A DNA stretch of 64,000 nucleotides from Amoebidium appalachense (taxonomy: Eukaryota; Ichthyosporea): contig CAVNZM010000010.1 of the NCBI GenBank assembly GCA_963693365.1, positions 8,432,001 to 8,496,000 on the forward strand. The letters are read 5' to 3'. The stretch's first letter is position 1; each line of letters opens with the position of its first letter. Below the pieces are notes generated by a model, which was given only the letters and a program-made list of their open reading frames with translations, did no database searches and was not told the DNA's origin. The translations under genes and the position numbers were made by a program. Of the stretch, positions 49,755 through 64,000 are shown in pieces.

Positions 49755-51510
49755 CCCACTCACCTTCCCTTTGCACACACACCCCCAAACCAATGTGCAT
49801 ATTTACAATCTATACAACTCGAGCAATAGCAAATACTAACCTCAAGAAACCACACTGTAACACTCAGCCAAGTTGGATAGCATTAGCATGTACATGCAAT
49901 TGGTGTGGTGACGTACAGGCATGCTTAGTGTCTCTTGCTCTGTCCTCCCCCCCATTTTCAAACAGACAAATAAATGCAACAAAAAAAGTAAACAGCAGTC
50001 ACATTGTGTATGCGTATTCATTGGTGGCACGTTGTGTTCTCACTACACAGGAATATGGTGGCACGTTGTGTTCTCAATACACAGGAATATACTGGGAATA
50101 TTGCTGCGAATACGGAAATACAGCAACTGCAGAAGCCATGCTGTGCATTGCTCATGCAACCCCTCTCAAGTGTACACACAGGCACTTTCTTTAGGTTCCC
50201 CACATCAGCGAAGTAATACAGTGGGTCAAAAACTACAACCACTTGGAATGAATTTTTTTTTAAAACATCATACACACAGACACAAACGTGAACACACATG
50301 CGCAGACACATGCACACCACATACACGTGCAGATACACACACACGGTTGAGTGGGGAGGGTGCGGAACAGTAAGGCCGCTGTGTTACGTGTGTGTGTGTG
50401 TACGTGTGGGCTGGGCGACCGAGGGGCCGGGGAAGGGGAGGGGGGCTGCACTTGGGTGCATGCTTGTACTGTATACGTAGCTGCAAGCCTAATGTTGATG
50501 CGGTCGGGAAGAGAGAAGGGGGCGGCTCCAAGCCAATCGTTCCAAAAGTAGTCAGGCCTGATTCGCTGCATCTCATGAAATCATTTATCGATCAGGCTTT
50601 GTGACTTAATTTATCTGGCGGCCACTGTGCATCCCTCCCCCCCACCCACCCACCCACCCTTCCCAATCGTACATTCCCGATTGCAACTCCCAACCCTCGG
50701 GCACGATCACTTCAACCCCGGGCCTACTGCACCTACCCTGCCGGGAGCCCCTGCCCCCGGACTGGGGCGCTTTCCCGCAGCCTCAGATATATACCAATGG
50801 CAGTAGGGGAGGGAGGGGAGGTGGGGGGAGGGGGCCCCTCAGGGGGGGGGGGGGGGGGGAGGGGGAAAGGGCCAGGGAGGGGGGGGGGGGGGGTAGGGGG
50901 GGGCCGGTGGGTGGGGAGGGGGGATTGAGGGGCCGAGGGGGGGGGGGGGGGGGGGGGGGGATAAGGAAGTGTAGATGAACACCTCGGGACACAGCACCTC
51001 TGATTATAAGTTACGGTAAACGCGTGGAAAGTAGTCATAGTGCCGAGCCAGATATGCCACGTGACTGCTACTGACCCAACCAACTTTTTGTCAACCGCTT
51101 TTATGCCCCCTTGCCCGTTCTCTGCGTGTTTGCGAATTCAATACACGATGTACACTGTCAGGCACAACACACGTGAGACTGGTGCGCTTGAGGGCATGGC
51201 ATGCACATACAGACTTATGCACATACACGTGCATCCATATGTATATATGTGCATGCAAACAGTGTCACGTGCATGCAGACGTCACAGCGCCACACAACTT
51301 TCGCACAACAGTCCTCCCCCCCCCCCCCCCCCCCTCCTAACCACTGTGTGACAAACACCACCACGCACACACACACACACATGCACGCACACGCGCGCAT
51401 GTGTACGCACGCAAGAATGCATGCACACACGCACACACGCATGCAAACAGGCACCGTGACGCACGAACACACGCACACAAGCACGTGCTCACGCATACAG
51501 AAATGTACAC

Positions 51511-51556
<46 letters not shown>

Positions 51557-52362
51557 AGCTCTGCATCACAATCCATAAGGCGCCCCTTCTCAACCCGATA
51601 ACCAATTGCATCCCACCACCACGCGCACGCCCGCCCACACAAACACACATGCACCCAAACGCTACGATTGCACGTGCACATGGTACGTCCCGACTGAAAG
51701 TTGGAGCCAAGACCCATGCCCAGTTTATTGCCCACTGCTTCCCTCAACTGCGAAGAGTGTTTCGTATGTACACTAAATACAGGCCGCATCGAAACTCAAA
51801 ATCTAATGTACATACATAGGGTTTTAGCAGCACCACGCCTAGAGATATTCATAGATTTTAGCTGCCACGACCACGAGTAATTATCATTCATTTACCGTAC
51901 GCTAAAGGAACATTCAAAGCAAACAAAACATTCATCATTATCAAAACTAACCGTTGGCATTAAGGACAACTTGCAAGCCCATAACAAGAGCCAAGATTTA
52001 CAACACGACACATTAGATCACACCACCCAGGTAGGGCCCATACCACAATGCAAACGTCATGTCACCAACACTAAAGTAGACATGATCCTGATTCGATCGA
52101 TAGCCTAACTGTTCTAATAATCAAAAATGTCGCAGTGCCAACAGCCTTATTTGGAAATCGGTTGTCAGATATGTACATATAAGGAAACTGCTCATCAAAA
52201 ATGCTAACACAGCATGCACATATCATATTATTGTTCTACTTAGTATTTATTTTGATTGCACAGCCTAAGGCAAAAAAGTTGCACGGGTGCATACAAGTGC
52301 AAGATATACGACACTGCTGCAAAACAATTGTGTCGTGGGCTGGCCGGCCCTGGGTTACACAA

Positions 52363-52404
<42 letters not shown>

Positions 52405-52823
52405 AACCCCCCTTAAAAAAACCCATAATAATAACAAAAACAAATGATACTATTGCACATATGTACAAGAATGAAAATCATGACCTTACCCTTCTCACGT
52501 TGCCTGCAAGGGTGGACCAGATCTGCGTTGCTGCTGAAATCCAATTGCAAACTCGTACCACCCTGCAGCATGTTGAGTGATTATTGAGGGAAAGAGCGGT
52601 AGGCAGTGTGCAAAGACGTGTGTGTGTGTGTGGTGTGTGTGTGTGTGTGTGTGTGTGTGGGTTTGCACGTCTTCGAATGAGTGAGTGAGTGAGTGAGTGA
52701 GTGAGTGTTTGTGTGTGTGTGTTTGTGTGTGTGTGCTGGTGCCGTGCAGGTGTGTTTGTGTTTAGTGGTGATAGTTTAGGTGTGTGCGTGTACGTGTGTG
52801 TATCTGTGTGTGTGTGGGAGGGG

Positions 52824-52863
<40 letters not shown>

Positions 52864-53164
52864 CACAGGGAAGTTTTGCACCGCTCAATTTTTGTACCAG
52901 GCCGTCTCCCCTGAATCTCAAGAAGGTCACCTGCTCTTGAGCCAAAACAAACTTCTAGTTTCTGATCCCACTCTACGCCTATTCAAAACGATTATACTCT
53001 ACAAGATACCACCACTGAGCCATTTCCAGTCTTCATTCATCAATGGCACAAAATCCATCGCAACCCCCCGTAGGGTTTAGGGGGACTACAAGTTAGTTAT
53101 CATTAATATATTGGCTGCGTAAAATATGTGTGTGCTACGGTACACGTGAGTGCGTAGTGTGTGT
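49088..53164. other. spacer with faint minus-strand exon-like islands
   Basis: (CA)n at 49680-49752 and 51505-51555, G-rich blocks at 50841-50859, 50940-50960 and 52828-52862, poly(C)/A at 52364-52406. Minus-strand islands: 51689-51765 (LREAVGNKLGMGLGSNFQSG, donor GTACCA), 51553-51610 (DAIGYRVEKGRLMDCDAELR), 51030-51080 (HVAYLARHYDYFPRV, donor GTAACT) and about 50480-50570 (RPDYFWNDWLGAAPFSLPDR). The third resembles the HYD..P motif of DUF3431-like proteins. They may belong to one minus-strand gene but could not be joined. Confidence 0.35.
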
Positions 53165-53168
53165 AAAA

Positions 53169-53594
53169 GGCCCCAACCACACCCGGTCCGGGAGAATCAA
53201 CTTTTTTCGAGCAGAATTATTCTGCAAAGACTGCAAAGAGGGCAGAATTATTCTTGCGGAAAATCAACTCACTTCGAGCTGATTTATTCTGCAAAGAGCA
53301 GAATTATTCTGTCTGAGCAGAATTATTCTGGTAGGAGAGCAGACTTATTCTGCCTCAGTAGAACCAAAATAATTCTGTGTAGAGCAAGAATATTCTGCTG
53401 CCGTGATCAGAATAATTCTGCTTTTTTGCGGGATAATTCTGCTAAAAACAGAATGGTTCTGCTCTTTAAAGCAGAATAATTCTGCTCACTATAGGATAAT
53501 TCTGTTTAGTATATTTCTCCTTTTTGGAAGAAGAAGCGGAATTATTCTGCTCAGAGCAAGGCCAACAATTCTGGCAATGTGGTTGGGCCCTTGT
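53169..53594. mobile_element. miniature element packed with a 13-15 bp palindrome
   Basis: About fifteen copies of gcagaat(t/a)attctgc and close variants in 370 bp, at 53211, 53242, 53278, 53298, 53318, 53339, 53368, 53384, 53408, 53430, 53448, 53471, 53494, 53536 and 53565. Perfect copies include 53211-53225 and 53471-53485. The cluster is bounded by inverted ends: AAGGCCCCAACCACA at the left (53167-53181) and the complement of AAGGGCCCAACCACA at the right (about 53578-53592). No protein is encoded. The layout fits a non-autonomous DNA transposon with internal sub-terminal palindromes. A target-site duplication is not clear. It lies 0.75 kb upstream of the S1P-lyase start. Confidence 0.65.
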
Positions 53595-53925
53595 TAAAAT
53601 AGTGTGTGCGCAAGTTTATGTGTGGCACTCTGTGGGGTATGCGGTGTGTGTATCTGAGGCACGGTGCATATGCATGCATATTCCGCTGTTCACGGGGGCA
53701 GGGATAGGTCGATGTATGTATTAGGTTCCCTAGAACTTAGAAAACCATCCCCCACGGGTATCCTTCCCCCCCCTCCCCCCTCCCCGCCCTCCCCCCCCTC
53801 CCCCCCCCCCCCCCCCCCCTCCCCACTCCAAGGCCTTCTAAATAGAACTCCCTCTACACACACACACACACACACATTGCCCCCCCCCCCCCCCCCCCCC
53901 CCTCCACCCCACCCACCCACCCACC

Positions 53926-53935
<10 letters not shown>

Positions 53936-54006
<71 letters not shown>

Positions 54007-54022
54007 AGACACACACACACAC
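53936..54022. repeat. (CA)n microsatellite
   Basis: About 65 bp of pure (CA)n and a variant tail, preceded by poly(C) and (CCCA)n, about 330 bp upstream of the S1P-lyase coding start. Confidence 0.9.
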
Positions 54023-54068
54023 CAATTGAAAGATGGTCGTGGGCCTACCCCTCACTGTAGCCTTCAGC

Positions 54069-54203
54069 TTACGTCAGTGAGCCCTTTCGGATTGGTGGAT
54101 ACCCCACCAACACCAAACCGGATCGTGATTGGATGCTAATTCTCAAATAGTCAAATATAGCTAAAGCATATAGCCAATCGTTATCCATACGTATTGTGAT
54201 TGG
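54069..54203 (+). promoter_or_regulatory. candidate S1P-lyase promoter with CCAAT boxes and a CRE-like site
   Basis: Four CCAAT boxes in 113 bp: ATTGG at 54091, 54128 and 54199, and CCAAT at 54173. They follow TTACGTCA at 54069-54076, a CREB/ATF-type site. There is no TATA box. Clustered CCAAT boxes about 140-260 bp before a coding start are typical of NF-Y-driven housekeeping promoters. Inference from motifs only. Confidence 0.5.
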
Positions 54204-54347
54204 CTATCGTCACAAGATTCCCAAGAGCCTCTCCCTGGCTGCGCGACCTGCCCGAAAAAAACGCAGTTCATGAGTCAAACCGGGTCACTTCTCTGAATTG
54301 TCCGAAGGCTTAGCTATAGACGAGCACATTGCAAGGACATTGCAAGG

Positions 54348-64000
<9,653 letters not shown>

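Overview
This is nuclear DNA of a eukaryote. Genes are split by GT-AG introns of about 0.4-1 kb, and intergenic and intronic space is saturated with homopolymer C/G tracts (up to 100 nt) and (CA)n, (TG)n and (CT)n microsatellites. There is no bacterial operon layout. Gene content (sphingosine-1-phosphate lyase, LSm8, a pair of glycine-N-acyltransferase-like genes) fits an opisthokont, either an animal or a unicellular holozoan. That placement is inference; the window contains no rRNA or other marker that fixes the species. Most long open frames here are translations of simple repeats, so the genes were found by joining exons through splice sites and matching reading phase.

Layout. 1-2.0 kb: repeats and one weak minus-strand exon. 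2.0-4.8 kb and 11.6-14.3 kb: two near-identical copies of a unit holding a TATA promoter and an intronless 597-residue secreted, probably GPI-anchored, protein. 4.8-11.6 kb: repeat-rich spacer. 18.0-20.5 kb (minus): a complete four-exon LSM8 gene. 20.5-24 kb: repeats, a possible first exon (minus) and an orphan C-terminal exon (plus). 24.0-29.3 kb (minus): GLYAT-like gene A. 29.3-33.8 kb (plus): a decayed non-LTR retrotransposon with a poly(A) tail. 34.8-41.9 kb (minus): GLYAT-like gene B, a paralogue of A with the same splice phases. 43.5-44.6 kb (minus): an intronless zinc-dependent alcohol dehydrogenase. 46.1-49.1 kb (plus): a gene with a ubiquitin-like domain and a short C-terminal helix. 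50-52 kb: faint minus-strand exons. 53.17-53.59 kb: a cluster of about 15 copies of a 13-15 bp palindrome inside short terminal inverted repeats, resembling an undescribed miniature element. 54.35-64.0 kb (plus): the first 14 coding exons of sphingosine-1-phosphate lyase, running off the window end.

The genes do not form one pathway. LSm8 belongs to nuclear U6 snRNP assembly. S1P lyase closes sphingolipid breakdown in the ER membrane. The GLYAT pair would conjugate acyl-CoA to amines. The dehydrogenase oxidises small alcohols or polyols. The secreted pair would sit at the cell surface. What links the region is its repeat biology: sense-strand poly(C) and (CA)n at 3' splice sites, a dispersed element that ends in poly(C), and local tandem duplications that reach into exons.
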